Source: Spirochaetales bacterium
GTDB lineage: Bacteria; Spirochaetota; Spirochaetia; Sphaerochaetales; Sphaerochaetaceae
Assembly: GCA_012514185.1 (NCBI GenBank)
Contig: JAAZAT010000089.1
Location: 1-64,000 of the forward strand
Length of the DNA stretch: 64,000 bases
Direction: 5' to 3'
Below the pieces are notes generated by a model. It was not told the DNA's origin, did not search any database, and saw only the letters and a list, made by a program, of their open reading frames with translations. Of this stretch, positions 18,791 to 26,815 are shown piece by piece (position 1 is the stretch's first letter; each line of letters opens with the position of its first letter). The position numbers and the translations under genes are program-made.

Positions 18791-19555
18791 CTACTTCGTA
18801 TACTTGATCGTGGCTTGGTAGGTAACCCCTGAATCACGGGAAAGACCCTCGGGCCAGGGAACCTTCTTCGTTACAGTCTTCTTAGCCAATATATTCATGC
18901 CATCGATGCCGGGAAGAGCTTCAGCACCTTGCAATACAACAGAATTTCCTTTGCTGTCTTTGATTTCCACAACGGCAGAAATGAGCAATTGATGTACGGT
19001 GCCGAGATTGGCCAACGTGACAGCAAGGGCGGGAGAACCATCCTCCAGTGTGGATGCAGCCATCGATCGGATTGCAACATTTTCCACTACGCGGGAAGGA
19101 AGTACATACAAACTGGTTGTATAGATGTACAGGAAGTTGAACATGCCCTTGTCGGTGCTTGCCCTACCTTGTGAATAGGGAATCTGCTCAGCCTTGAGCC
19201 GGAAGGAAAGCTCGTTGGTGACCGTTCTCGGCCCACGATATTGAACCCGCACGACCCAGCTGCTTTGGGGAGGAACAACCAACTTATTGGGAACGATGGA
19301 GAAGTAAGCATCGGCAGGGGTGTTTACCTCATTCCCTTGCGCGTCCTGATCACGAATGAGTGCGGAAATACTGATGGCTATGGAATCATTGCTGTCATTG
19401 ACGATGGTATACGTCTTGGTACTTTCTGCTCCAGTTGGCTGGAAAGACTGTTCCAACGGAGAAAACTGATACGCATGAAGGGAAGAAAGCAGGAACAAAA
19501 GCAAACCTAAGGCAAGCACCACTCTCTTCATTGTTTTATTCGCACATTGATTCAT
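18791..19555 (-). CDS. PapD-type periplasmic fimbrial chaperone
   Basis: A 254-residue secreted protein with a signal peptide: basic start, hydrophobic VVLALGLLLFLLSSLHA, likely cleavage before YQF. The mature part has two immunoglobulin-like domains. NDSNDSIAISISALIRD and IVPNKLVVPPQSSWVVRVQYRG match the subunit-binding region of the first domain, where pili chaperones have P-x-x-x-x-x-P-x-x-x-Q and R-x-x-Y/R patterns. Domain two contains ALAVTLANLGTVHQLL. The gene is 39 bases upstream of the usher-like gene and so supplies its natural partner. The start at 19555 has a weak GAGAGAAG site; a later ATG at 19531 has none. Confidence 0.82.
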   Translation of the reverse strand: MNQCANKTMKRVVLALGLLLFLLSSLHAYQFSPLEQSFQPTGAESTKTYTIVNDSNDSIAISISALIRDQDAQGNEVNTPADAYFSIVPNKLVVPPQSSWVVRVQYRGPRTVTNELSFRLKAEQIPYSQGRASTDKGMFNFLYIYTTSLYVLPSRVVENVAIRSMAASTLEDGSPALAVTLANLGTVHQLLISAVVEIKDSKGNSVVLQGAEALPGIDGMNILAKKTVTKKVPWPEGLSRDSGVTYQATIKYTK

Positions 19556-19592
19556 ATTCTTCTCTCTTTCATTACAAGACGACTTTTGTGAC

Positions 19593-19621
19593 AGTGTACG
19601 CCATCGATTTGGATTCATCAA
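19593..19621 (-). promoter_or_regulatory. Promoter of the chaperone-usher pair
   Basis: On the minus strand TTGATG (19621-19616) and TACACT (19598-19593) are 17 bases apart. The predicted start is near 19586, about 31 bases before the chaperone ATG. It lies downstream of the TetR gene, so the pair can be transcribed separately from the regulator. Confidence 0.55.
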
Positions 19622-19648
19622 GACTGGAATCTGGAACAATACCATGAA

Positions 19649-20218
19649 TTAACGGCTTGCAGCCATCCTTTTCAAGGCTGCATCGAAGGTTCCCTGCAAA
19701 ATGGGAACCATTTTCTGCACGATATCGTCAATATTGCCGGAGAGTCCTCCATGTACCCAATCGAGCAAGGAACCGACAAAGGCATGCTTGTAGAAAGCAA
19801 TCAGGTAATCGAGGTCCTCCTCTGTGGCACCAAAGGCCTGTGCCCGGTAACTCAGGGTTCCATGCAAGAGCTTTGCCATCTCCCGACAGAGATACCTGTC
19901 CAGAAGCTCGCGACCCAGGCTGTGGTAGATGTTGATCACTATCTGCCTGTTATCCTTGAGATAGGTGCACATGTTACGGATTGCAGCCTCACCATCATCG
20001 TTTGTCCGGCTGTCGGGGTACTTGCGGGAAAACTCCTGACCCTCATTGATGAACATCCAATCGAGCAAATCGTATATATCCTTGAAATGATAATAGAATG
20101 TCTGCCGGTTGACTCCGCAACGGTTTACAATTTCCTTGACGGTGATTTTGTCCAAGGTTCGTTCAGCCATCAATTGCTTCAGTGATTGGGCAAGTGCTAA
20201 TTTGGTCATCTGTGCCAT
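19649..20218 (-). CDS. TetR/AcrR-family transcriptional regulator
   Basis: A 189-residue DNA-binding protein. The helix-turn-helix lies at about residues 24-50 and reads KITVKEIVNRCGVNRQTFYYHF, an almost canonical TetR signature of the DhaS-like subgroup. The C-terminal part, ending with VQKMVPILQGTFDAAL, is the effector and dimer domain. The ATG at 20218 is preceded by GAGGG at suitable spacing; longer frames would begin in AT-rich DNA lacking such a site. It lies directly upstream of the chaperone-usher pair on the same strand and may control it or itself. Confidence 0.9.
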   Translation of the reverse strand: MAQMTKLALAQSLKQLMAERTLDKITVKEIVNRCGVNRQTFYYHFKDIYDLLDWMFINEGQEFSRKYPDSRTNDDGEAAIRNMCTYLKDNRQIVINIYHSLGRELLDRYLCREMAKLLHGTLSYRAQAFGATEEDLDYLIAFYKHAFVGSLLDWVHGGLSGNIDDIVQKMVPILQGTFDAALKRMAASR

Positions 20219-20282
20219 GGGTATCCCTCTCATAACTCTACGTACGAATATATATAGCTCATCCATAGATGTGTTATTAAAA

Positions 20283-20294
20283 ATTAGTACTAAT
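20283..20294. promoter_or_regulatory. 12-bp palindrome upstream of the TetR gene
   Basis: ATTAGTACTAAT is a perfect palindrome 65 bases upstream of the regulator start, next to an AT-rich promoter-like region (TATATATATTCG on the minus strand). It could be an operator of the TetR protein. No second copy was seen near the chaperone promoter. Confidence 0.35.
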
Positions 20295-20394
20295 ACTACT
20301 CCAAAAATCTTTCTTTGGCTACCTATTATCCATTTATTGACACAAGTATGCATCTATGCTAAGGTTCGTTCCTGTCGGGTGACCGATACATGTT

Positions 20395-20468
20395 CGGGCT
20401 GTAGCGCAGGGGTTTAGCGTACTAGTCTGGGGGACTAGGGGTCGACGGTTCAAATCCGTCCAGCCCGA
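20395..20468 (+). tRNA. tRNA-Pro (anticodon GGG)
   Basis: A 74-base cloverleaf. The acceptor CGGGCTG (20395-20401) pairs with CAGCCCG (20461-20467), and A20468 is the discriminator. The D arm is GCGC/GCGT, the anticodon stem CTAGT/ACTAG with loop CTGGGGG, and the T arm GACGG-TTCAAAT-CCGTC. The anticodon GGG at 20429-20431 reads CCC/CCU proline codons. C at position 1 is usual for tRNA-Pro. CCA is not encoded. Confidence 0.96.
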
Positions 20469-20604
20469 CTCTGCAAGGAACTGCTGAAAAGCGGTTCCTT
20501 TTTTCATGCCAATTCCCCACCACTGTGCAGGATTTTCTCACCATGGGTTTTTCTTGGCTTTTCAGGCACTCTGTCCTTATACTGCAAGCAAGGGAGATCA
20601 TCCG

Positions 20605-21279
20605 ATGAACTACATGCCTCTTGCTTTTTTGTCATTGGCTTTAGCTTCTTGTTTCATGTATGTTGAATACAAAAAGAAGTTCGTTGCTGCTGTTGCATTG
20701 AAAGCGTCGGCCTCCTTTTGTTTTATCGTCTTCGGCATACTGTCCGGCTCTCTTGCCTCTGACTCGCTCTTTGCGAACCCCATCATCATCGGCCTGATTC
20801 TTGGCGGCATTGCAGACGTACTGCTGAACCTGCGCTTTGTTTTTGAAAAGCATGGCAAAAAGTTGTTCCTGACAGGCATTCTCTTCTTTTTGGGCGGCCA
20901 CATCCTCTATGTGACTGCATTGATAAGCCGTTGCGACTCCCTGCTTCCTTGCATACTTGCAGGCACGCTGCTCACCGCCCTGGTTCTTGCATGGCTGTTC
21001 AGCAAAATCACCGTGGGCTTGACCTTCAAGATCTTCGGCATCTTCTATATCGGTGCCATCATGCTCATGAACAGCATCGCAGCGGGGGTTCTGCTTGCCT
21101 TTCCATCAAGCTTCAGCGTCTTGTTTTTCATCGGTGCCCTCTCGTTCCTCGTAAGCGATATCGTTTTGATTCTCAACACCTTCGGTCCCAGGCAACAACA
21201 AAACCTGAGGGTTGTGAACCTATCGCTCTACTATGTCGGTCAGCTCTTGATCGCTTTGAGCCTGCAGCTCCTGCGCTGA
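20605..21279 (+). CDS. YhhN/TMEM86-family lysoplasmalogenase
   Basis: A 224-residue integral membrane protein with about eight hydrophobic helices. Family motifs are visible: GGIADVLLNL (the G-x-x-G/A-D signature), GGHILYVTALI, and FLVSDIVLILNTF near the C-terminus, which carry the acidic and histidine residues thought to form the active site. Members hydrolyse the vinyl-ether bond of lysoplasmalogens or serve lipid turnover. GGGAG precedes the ATG at 20605; the reading frame extends upstream but without membrane-like sequence. Confidence 0.85.
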   Translation: MNYMPLAFLSLALASCFMYVEYKKKFVAAVALKASASFCFIVFGILSGSLASDSLFANPIIIGLILGGIADVLLNLRFVFEKHGKKLFLTGILFFLGGHILYVTALISRCDSLLPCILAGTLLTALVLAWLFSKITVGLTFKIFGIFYIGAIMLMNSIAAGVLLAFPSSFSVLFFIGALSFLVSDIVLILNTFGPRQQQNLRVVNLSLYYVGQLLIALSLQLLR

Positions 21280-21308
21280 CCGACCTTGACCGTGCAAGCA
21301 CTCTTCTC

Positions 21309-21337
21309 TTTACATTTGGGGAATCTCATCCAATAAT
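21309..21337 (+). promoter_or_regulatory. Promoter giving a probable leaderless mRNA
   Basis: TTTACA (21309-21314) and AATAAT (21332-21337) are 17 bases apart. The ATG of the phosphoesterase gene follows the -10 box by 8 bases, and no Shine-Dalgarno sequence is present. Confidence 0.55.
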
Positions 21338-21345
21338 CGATAGCC

Positions 21346-22059
21346 ATGAAACTGGCACATATTACGGACATACATCTTGGACATCGTTTTGAGCAGAAGT
21401 TCGGGGTGGACATCAAGAAGAATCTCATCACCGTCTTGGAGGATGTCTGTCTGAGAAACATCTCGCAAATCGCAGTAACCGGCGATATTGCGGAGGACGA
21501 CGAGAGTGCGTGGTTCTTCGACACCATCGAAGAGTATGGATTTGAGATGCATTTCGTACTTGGCAATCATGACAATCCACAGGTCATGGGGCTACATCCA
21601 GAGCATATGCATGGCAGTTGCTACTTTTACAAAGTCGATGCTGAACAAGCTACCCTGCTCTTCTGTGACACCAGGGAGGCCTATTTGGACGAGGAGCAGC
21701 TCTGTTGGTTGGTAAAGGAGATGAAAGCGAGTACGCTTCCCATCCTTGTTTTCCTTCACCACCCTGTCCTGGATTGTGACAACTCGTTCATGGACCGCAA
21801 GTATGCGCTCAAGAATCGGGAAACTGTCAGGACGGCATTGCAGTCAACAGGCAAGGAAGTCCATCTGTTTTGCGGTCACTACCACACAACCGATGAGCGC
21901 AGCGACCTCGGCATCCACCAGTACATAACGCCTTCGATTTTCTACCAGATCAAGAAATATTCAGAAACGCTGGAGAGGGACGACAAGCCGTTTGGGTATC
22001 GGATCATCGACCTGGATGAACAAAAGCCTTTTGCTACAAGAACATTGGATTTCAGTTAG
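21346..22059 (+). CDS. Calcineurin-like metallophosphoesterase
   Basis: A 237-residue cytoplasmic enzyme with all metal-binding motifs of the family in order: ITDIHLGH (DxH), VTGDIAED (GD), LGNHDNP (GNHD), FLHHPVLD, and CGHYHTTDE (GHxH). It resembles the cyclic-nucleotide phosphodiesterase (CpdA/3',5'-cNMP) subgroup in size, but the substrate cannot be set by sequence. The start ATG lies 8 bases after a good -10 box and lacks a ribosome-binding site. Confidence 0.9.
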   Translation: MKLAHITDIHLGHRFEQKFGVDIKKNLITVLEDVCLRNISQIAVTGDIAEDDESAWFFDTIEEYGFEMHFVLGNHDNPQVMGLHPEHMHGSCYFYKVDAEQATLLFCDTREAYLDEEQLCWLVKEMKASTLPILVFLHHPVLDCDNSFMDRKYALKNRETVRTALQSTGKEVHLFCGHYHTTDERSDLGIHQYITPSIFYQIKKYSETLERDDKPFGYRIIDLDEQKPFATRTLDFS

Positions 22060-22186
22060 TCAATTTCACAGTAGTATTCCAACAGCCTCCTACACGAGCA
22101 TTGTTGTACAAATTGCTGTAATTGGAGACATGCATCCCTATATTTCAACGCAGATTTGCTATAAGGTGGCAATGGGAGGATGATGT

Positions 22187-22585
22187 ATGCCAAAGGGAGC
22201 AATCATAGTATTGGTCGTTGTCGCCGGCCTGGTCATTCTAATCGTCATAGGGAAAATGTTATTCAAGCGTGTTGAACACAATTTGGAAGGACTCAAAGAC
22301 CTTTCAATAGCTACACCCCTTCTTTCCTCAATACAGGATGGAACCTATGAGGGAAGCTTTGCAACGTTTCCGGTCAAAGTAAAGATCGCAGCAACCATCA
22401 AGGAAGGAACCATTTCCAACCTTCAACTGTTGGAACACAGAAGCGGCCAGGGGCAACCGGCAGAAGCGATTCTTGCCACCGTCTTGACCGAGCAGAAACT
22501 GGATGTAGACACCATCAGCGGTGCAACATACAGCAGCATCATCATCCTCAAAGCCATCGAGGATGCTTTGAGCAAGGCGCGATGA
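22187..22585 (+). CDS. FMN-binding domain protein, membrane-anchored
   Basis: A 132-residue protein with one N-terminal membrane helix (about residues 5-24) and an FMN_bind domain. The sequence DTISGATYSSIIILKAIEDAL near the C-terminus is the family signature; the threonine of SGATYSS is the residue that carries covalently bound FMN in NqrC/RnfG-like proteins. It may transfer electrons in the cell envelope or be an FMN-modified accessory protein. GGGAGG is correctly placed before the ATG. The next gene overlaps its end (ATGA), pointing to a two-gene unit. Confidence 0.87.
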   Translation: MPKGAIIVLVVVAGLVILIVIGKMLFKRVEHNLEGLKDLSIATPLLSSIQDGTYEGSFATFPVKVKIAATIKEGTISNLQLLEHRSGQGQPAEAILATVLTEQKLDVDTISGATYSSIIILKAIEDALSKAR

Positions 22586-23010
22586 GTATGAACTGGATTC
22601 GAAAAACACTCTTCACGCTTCATGTGATTGTCGGAATTGGAGGCTTGGCCGGCGGCTATGGATGCCTATCAGACATCTACAACCCTCTGGGTGCCCCGCT
22701 CTCCCTTTTGGAGAATTCCCCTTTCACATCCTATTTCTTCCCTGGCCTGTTCCTCTTGTTCATCATCGGCTTGGGCAACATCGTATGCAGCATCCTGGTA
22801 TTGCGGTACCCAATCGTCGGCATGATGGGCAGCCTGGCCCTCGGAATTGCACTCAGCGCATGGATTGTCATCCAATGCATCATCCTGCAAGACATAGTGG
22901 CACTTCACATCATATTCTTGGTAGTCGGATTGGTGCAAACCGGCCTCTCCTTATGGCAGTTGATCCAAAGCGGCGATTTAGCCTATCTCTTGAGAGAGCT
23001 GATCAATTAG
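22582..23010 (+). CDS. Unknown four-helix membrane protein
   Basis: A 142-residue protein with four predicted membrane segments: about residues 10-28, 50-75, 80-105 and 108-128. It starts on the ATG that overlaps the stop of the FMN-binding protein and so is probably translated with it. GGLAGGYGCLSDIYNPLG after the first helix is likely external. No family was recognised. It may be a membrane partner of the FMN-carrying protein. Confidence 0.75.
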   Translation: MSMNWIRKTLFTLHVIVGIGGLAGGYGCLSDIYNPLGAPLSLLENSPFTSYFFPGLFLLFIIGLGNIVCSILVLRYPIVGMMGSLALGIALSAWIVIQCIILQDIVALHIIFLVVGLVQTGLSLWQLIQSGDLAYLLRELIN

Positions 23011-23011
23011 C

Positions 23012-23041
23012 TTGCCGATGAAGCTCCCGCTTTGCTATAGT
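23012..23041 (+). promoter_or_regulatory. Promoter giving a probable leaderless mRNA
   Basis: TTGCCG (23012-23017) and TATAGT (23036-23041) are 18 bases apart, and the ATG of the next gene begins 6 bases after the -10 box. An inverted repeat GCTCCCGC/GTGGGAGC spans 23023-23047, ending at the start codon. GGGAG is only one base from the ATG, too close for normal ribosome binding. Confidence 0.5.
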
Positions 23042-23047
23042 GGGAGC

Positions 23048-23941
23048 ATGAAAGCAACAAAGACAAGCATCCTGCTCTTTTTCATCATCATCGCGGCTTG
23101 CATCGCAGGAACACTTCTGTTGACAGACGACGATGCTGCTCCCCTGCTCAAGGTTGGCGTCATCACCGCCTGTTCCATCGTTGTCAGCTTTTTCTTCTCT
23201 GTGCTCACCGGCGATTACTCGTGGACCGACCGGCTTTGGAGCACCCTCCCGGTAGCCCTTGCCTGGGTGTATGCATGGTCCGCCGGTCTGAATGCTCCCT
23301 CGGTCACTGCATCACTTCTCATCATGCTCTGGGGTGCAAGACTTACCTTCAACTTCGCACGCCGCGGCGGCTATACCGGTGAGGAGGACTACCGCTGGGC
23401 GATCCTGCGAGAGAGAATCGACAATCCTGTGCTTTGGATGATCTTCAACCTGCTTTTCATCGCCTTCTACCAGCAGCTGCTCTTCATCGCTTTCACCAGT
23501 CCTTTGTTGTTGCTTGTTGAACCTGCACGACTTGCATTCACCCCGCTTTCATTTGCATCCATACTCTTGTTTGCCCTTTGTCTTGGCATCGAAACCCTTG
23601 CAGATCAACAACAATACACCTTCCAGCAGGCAAAGTATCACCTGCTCCCACGACTTGAAGAGCATGAAGATGATTATGAGCGTGGTTTCAGAACCTCCGG
23701 CTTGTTCAGATTCAGCCGTCATCCCAACTACTTCGGCGAGCTTGGGGTGTGGTACTCGATCTATCTGTTTTGTGCTTCGTTCTCCGCTTCGATTGTGCAT
23801 TACACCCTTGCAGGGCCGATCCTATTGACCTTGCTGTTCATCGGATCGACCCTGTTCACCGAGAGCATCACCAAGCGCAAATACCCGGCATACCAAGCAT
23901 ATCAGCAATCGGTTCCCCCGATTCTTCTCAAATTCTGGTGA
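23048..23941 (+). CDS. DUF1295 (steroid 5-alpha-reductase-like) membrane protein
   Basis: A 297-residue membrane protein with about seven hydrophobic helices. The C-terminal third carries the family signature: GLFRFSRHPNYFGELGVWYSI, then ESITKRKYPAYQAYQQSVP. This fold is shared with isoprenylcysteine methyltransferases and ergosterol/steroid reductases. In bacteria its substrate is unknown. An ATG at 23018 in the same frame is possible, but the -10 box position favours 23048. Confidence 0.85.
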   Translation: MKATKTSILLFFIIIAACIAGTLLLTDDDAAPLLKVGVITACSIVVSFFFSVLTGDYSWTDRLWSTLPVALAWVYAWSAGLNAPSVTASLLIMLWGARLTFNFARRGGYTGEEDYRWAILRERIDNPVLWMIFNLLFIAFYQQLLFIAFTSPLLLLVEPARLAFTPLSFASILLFALCLGIETLADQQQYTFQQAKYHLLPRLEEHEDDYERGFRTSGLFRFSRHPNYFGELGVWYSIYLFCASFSASIVHYTLAGPILLTLLFIGSTLFTESITKRKYPAYQAYQQSVPPILLKFW

Positions 23942-23960
23942 ATCCAGAAGGAGGATGTCC

Positions 23961-24950
23961 ATGAATCGCTCCCTAGTCCTGCTGTTCATCATTCTCATCC
24001 TAATCGTGATCATCGTTCTCATCAGACCTAAAGCCCAAGCACAACCGCAACGCGAGGAAACCATGGCAACAACACATCAGCGTTTTACGTTTCAACCACT
24101 GGACCAAAGCCTTAAGAATACCCTCAACTCCCAGGAGTCACGGGTAATCATCGACAAGGGAACCGAACGAGCCTTCACCGGTATCTATACCGATACCGAG
24201 GATGAGGGAACCTACTACTGCAGGTGGTGCAACTCACCATTGTACAGCTCACAGAGCAAGTTCCACTCCGGCTGCGGGTGGCCTTCGTTCGACGATGAAA
24301 TCCCCAACGCCGTAGAGCGTCATCCCGATGCCGATGGAAGCAGGACGGAAATTGTCTGCGCGACCTGCCAGGGCCATCTGGGCCATGTATTCTTGGGTGA
24401 ACGATTCACCGAAAAGAATACGCGTCACTGCGTCAATTCCATCTCCCTGGTTTTCCGACAGGAGAAACCGGTCACCGAGGCGGTTTTCGCCGGTGGATGT
24501 TTCTGGGGTGTTGAACACCTCTTCGAACAAAAAAAGGGAGTATACTCTGCGGTAAGCGGATACACAGGAGGAAGCCTGGCGAATCCCAGCTACCAGGATG
24601 TTTTAACGCACACCACCGGACACTTGGAAGCGGTAAAGGTGTATTACAATCCACTTGAGGCCAGCTATGAGGAGTTGGCAAAGTTCTTTTTCGAAATCCA
24701 CGATCCGACGCAAACCAACGGGCAAGGGCCGGATATCGGCAACCAGTATCTCTCAGCGGTTTTCTATCGCAGCAGAAGCGAGTTCGACACCGCGGTCCGC
24801 CTGATTGAGATCCTCGAGGAAAAAGGACTGAAGATTGCCACCACACTCAAGCCCGCGGCAATCTTCTACCCCGCCGAGGAGTATCATCAGGATTACTACG
24901 TCCGCAAGGGTTCACAGCCGTACTGCCACGCATGGACCAAACGATTCTAG
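23961..24950 (+). CDS. msrBA: Membrane-anchored MsrB-MsrA methionine sulfoxide reductase fusion
   Basis: A 329-residue protein that reduces both stereoisomers of methionine sulfoxide. A membrane helix at about residues 5-22 anchors it. The MsrB domain comes first (about 38-170): two CxxC zinc sites (CRWC and CATC), SGCGWPSFDDEI, GHLGHVF and the catalytic cysteine in RHCVNS. The MsrA domain follows (from about 175): VFAGGCFWGVEHLFE with its catalytic cysteine, SGYTGG, and the GNQYLSAVFY region. AGGAGG is placed six bases before the ATG at 23961. The B-then-A order is the reverse of that in PilB-type proteins. Location suggests protection of envelope proteins. Confidence 0.93.
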   Translation: MNRSLVLLFIILILIVIIVLIRPKAQAQPQREETMATTHQRFTFQPLDQSLKNTLNSQESRVIIDKGTERAFTGIYTDTEDEGTYYCRWCNSPLYSSQSKFHSGCGWPSFDDEIPNAVERHPDADGSRTEIVCATCQGHLGHVFLGERFTEKNTRHCVNSISLVFRQEKPVTEAVFAGGCFWGVEHLFEQKKGVYSAVSGYTGGSLANPSYQDVLTHTTGHLEAVKVYYNPLEASYEELAKFFFEIHDPTQTNGQGPDIGNQYLSAVFYRSRSEFDTAVRLIEILEEKGLKIATTLKPAAIFYPAEEYHQDYYVRKGSQPYCHAWTKRF

Positions 24951-25711
24951 TCAGTCAGCACATCGGCACTGACAACACAGCTGGCTACCACGTAAGAGCC
25001 CTTCTGCAGTGGTTTTGCCAGCTGTTTTGCTGAGAGCACCAGATCCAGATGCCCCATCTCGGTTGCGATGGTTGCAACCATGCACAGCGTATCACGAAAT
25101 CCGTGCCTGCGCTCCTCAACAGCCAGGACCGGACCGCAAAGCAGCATCATCTGTTCATCCCGGGCGAATTTCTGTCGGGTTTCCTCACTCAGGCTCTCGT
25201 CACGCGCCATGATGTAGTTGAAAGGGAGCAGCTTCTTGTCTTCCAACCTTCCCTTCTCATCGGTCGCCGATTCATACGCCTGCCGGCTGTCAAAAACATC
25301 GAGGGCCTGGGGAAACGCGCAGACCTGCAGATTGAGGATGGTATCCTCGTCAATCTCCTCCAAGGTCGCTGCATGCACCAGCGTAGCAATGAAGGCGCTC
25401 CTCTCGCTTGGATTGGTCATCAGCAGCGTAAGGGAGAGAGCCTCGCCCTTCCCGATGCGAACCAAGGGTTTGGCCGACCAGAGACAACGTCCGCTCATAT
25501 GCATATCCAGACCGGCAATCTCAGTATCGGAACCTTTTGCGACCACGCGGTATACCAACGTAAGCCCGCTTTGCAGCACCTTGGTGGCATAAAACCCATA
25601 CTTGGTGGGAATGCGCACTGCCTCCTTGAACCATTCGAGCATTTGCTTCTGGTCGAGCGAACCGTCTTTGAGCAGGATTTCCAACCCGGTATTAGCGAGA
25701 TACACAGCCAT
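24947..25711 (-). CDS. Unknown protein
   Basis: A 254-residue protein without signal peptide or clear membrane helix. GGAGG stands eight bases before the ATG at 25711. It has mixed alpha/beta text, including VYRVVAKGSDTEIAGLDMHM, and a C-terminal segment LVLSAKQLAKPLQKGSYVVA. No family was recognised. It converges with msrBA, overlapping by 4 bases, and is divergent from azlC. Confidence 0.65.
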   Translation of the reverse strand: MAVYLANTGLEILLKDGSLDQKQMLEWFKEAVRIPTKYGFYATKVLQSGLTLVYRVVAKGSDTEIAGLDMHMSGRCLWSAKPLVRIGKGEALSLTLLMTNPSERSAFIATLVHAATLEEIDEDTILNLQVCAFPQALDVFDSRQAYESATDEKGRLEDKKLLPFNYIMARDESLSEETRQKFARDEQMMLLCGPVLAVEERRHGFRDTLCMVATIATEMGHLDLVLSAKQLAKPLQKGSYVVASCVVSADVLTD

Positions 25712-25751
25712 AAGCACCTCCGAAAGTAAGCTATGATAGCACACCCGAGGC

Positions 25752-25780
25752 TTGCAAGAAAGAGTGTAAAAGAATACCCT
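25752..25780 (+). promoter_or_regulatory. Promoter of azlCD, leaderless type
   Basis: TTGCAA (25752-25757) and TACCCT (25775-25780) are 17 bases apart. The azlC ATG starts 7 bases after the -10 box and no Shine-Dalgarno sequence precedes it. Confidence 0.55.
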
Positions 25781-25787
25781 GACCCAC

Positions 25788-26489
25788 ATGCAATCAGAAC
25801 TTACCTTCAAACAAGGCTACAAAGAAGGCTTTCCCATCTTTGTAGGGTACTTTCCAACTGCGATGGCTTTCGGCTTGGTGTGCAGGGACCTGGGACTAAG
25901 AATTTGGGAAGCGGTGCTCTTCTCCCTGACCAATTTTGCCGGAAGCGGGCAGTTTCTTGCAGCAAACCTCATAGGCAAGGGTGCCATCCTGGCTGAAATC
26001 TTCATCAGCGTCCTGTTGGTCAATCTTCGCTACTCTTTTATGGGAGCTGAAATGTCACGCAAGCTCACCAAGGGAATAGGAGGTTGGCAACGGGTGCTGC
26101 TCGCCCACGGGACCACCGATGAGGTCTTCAGCGTTGCGGTATGGCACAATCAACCTATCACCAAATACTACCTGGCAGGCTTGGAATGCACAGCGTATGC
26201 AGGCTGGGTGAGCGGAACCGCAGCAGGCTTTTTGGTCGGCATGATTCTGCCTTCCGCCCTGCAATTGGCAGTTGGGGTGACCTTGTATGCGATGTTCAGC
26301 TCCCTGCTGGCGCAGGAGTTCCGGCAGAAAGGTTTCAAGGTTCTCCTCATTGCAGCCATTTCGGCCATCCTCAACAGCGTTCTCATCATGCTTTTGCATC
26401 TGGGCGTCGGTTGGGCATTTGTCATCTCGATGCTCGCAGCAAGCTTCATAGGCGCTGCAATCACAGACGATATCCAGGAGTATGTATGA
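25788..26489 (+). CDS. azlC: AzlC-family branched-chain amino acid exporter subunit
   Basis: A 233-residue integral membrane protein, the larger half of the AzlCD exporter that moves branched-chain amino acids (and analogues) out of the cell. The conserved N-terminal part GYKEGFPIFVGYFPTAMAFG, FTNFAGSGQF-like NFAGSGQFLAAN and NLRYSFMGAEMSRKL are visible, followed by HGTTDEVFSVA. About six membrane helices are predicted. The azlD gene overlaps its stop codon. Confidence 0.92.
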   Translation: MQSELTFKQGYKEGFPIFVGYFPTAMAFGLVCRDLGLRIWEAVLFSLTNFAGSGQFLAANLIGKGAILAEIFISVLLVNLRYSFMGAEMSRKLTKGIGGWQRVLLAHGTTDEVFSVAVWHNQPITKYYLAGLECTAYAGWVSGTAAGFLVGMILPSALQLAVGVTLYAMFSSLLAQEFRQKGFKVLLIAAISAILNSVLIMLLHLGVGWAFVISMLAASFIGAAITDDIQEYV

Positions 26490-26797
26490 CCGACCACCCA
26501 CCCTTCATGATCCCCATCCTGATCAGTGCTGTTGCAACCTTCCTGGTACGTGCGCTGCCTTATTATGCAACCTTTCTCGACCGTCTTCCCCCATTCCTCT
26601 CAAAAAGCCTGAGGCTATTGCCCATTGCAGCCCTCGGCCCCCTGATTTTCCCCGGTGTCATCCTCAACTACGAGAAGAGCTGGTACGCAGGACTGCTGGG
26701 CATCGCAGCGGCTGCGCTCTTCGCTTACAAGCGGCAGAGTATGATCATCCCCATCCTGCTCTCCATCGGCGTTACATACCTTGCCCTTCTGCTCTAG
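26486..26797 (+). CDS. azlD: AzlD-family branched-chain amino acid exporter subunit
   Basis: A 103-residue protein with about four membrane helices. The family motif VRALPYYATFL near residues 20-32 and GPLIFPGVIL are present. ATG overlaps the azlC stop (ATGA), which indicates coupled translation of the two exporter subunits. Confidence 0.9.
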   Translation: MTDHPPFMIPILISAVATFLVRALPYYATFLDRLPPFLSKSLRLLPIAALGPLIFPGVILNYEKSWYAGLLGIAAAALFAYKRQSMIIPILLSIGVTYLALLL

Positions 26798-26810
26798 CTT
26801 GACGTACCAT
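26781..26810 (+). promoter_or_regulatory. Possible leaderless promoter of the TatD gene
   Basis: TTGCCC (26781-26786), an 18-base spacer and TACCAT (26805-26810) end 5 bases before the ATG at 26816. No ribosome-binding sequence is seen. The -35 box lies inside the end of azlD. Confidence 0.4.
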
Positions 26811-26815
26811 TAGGC

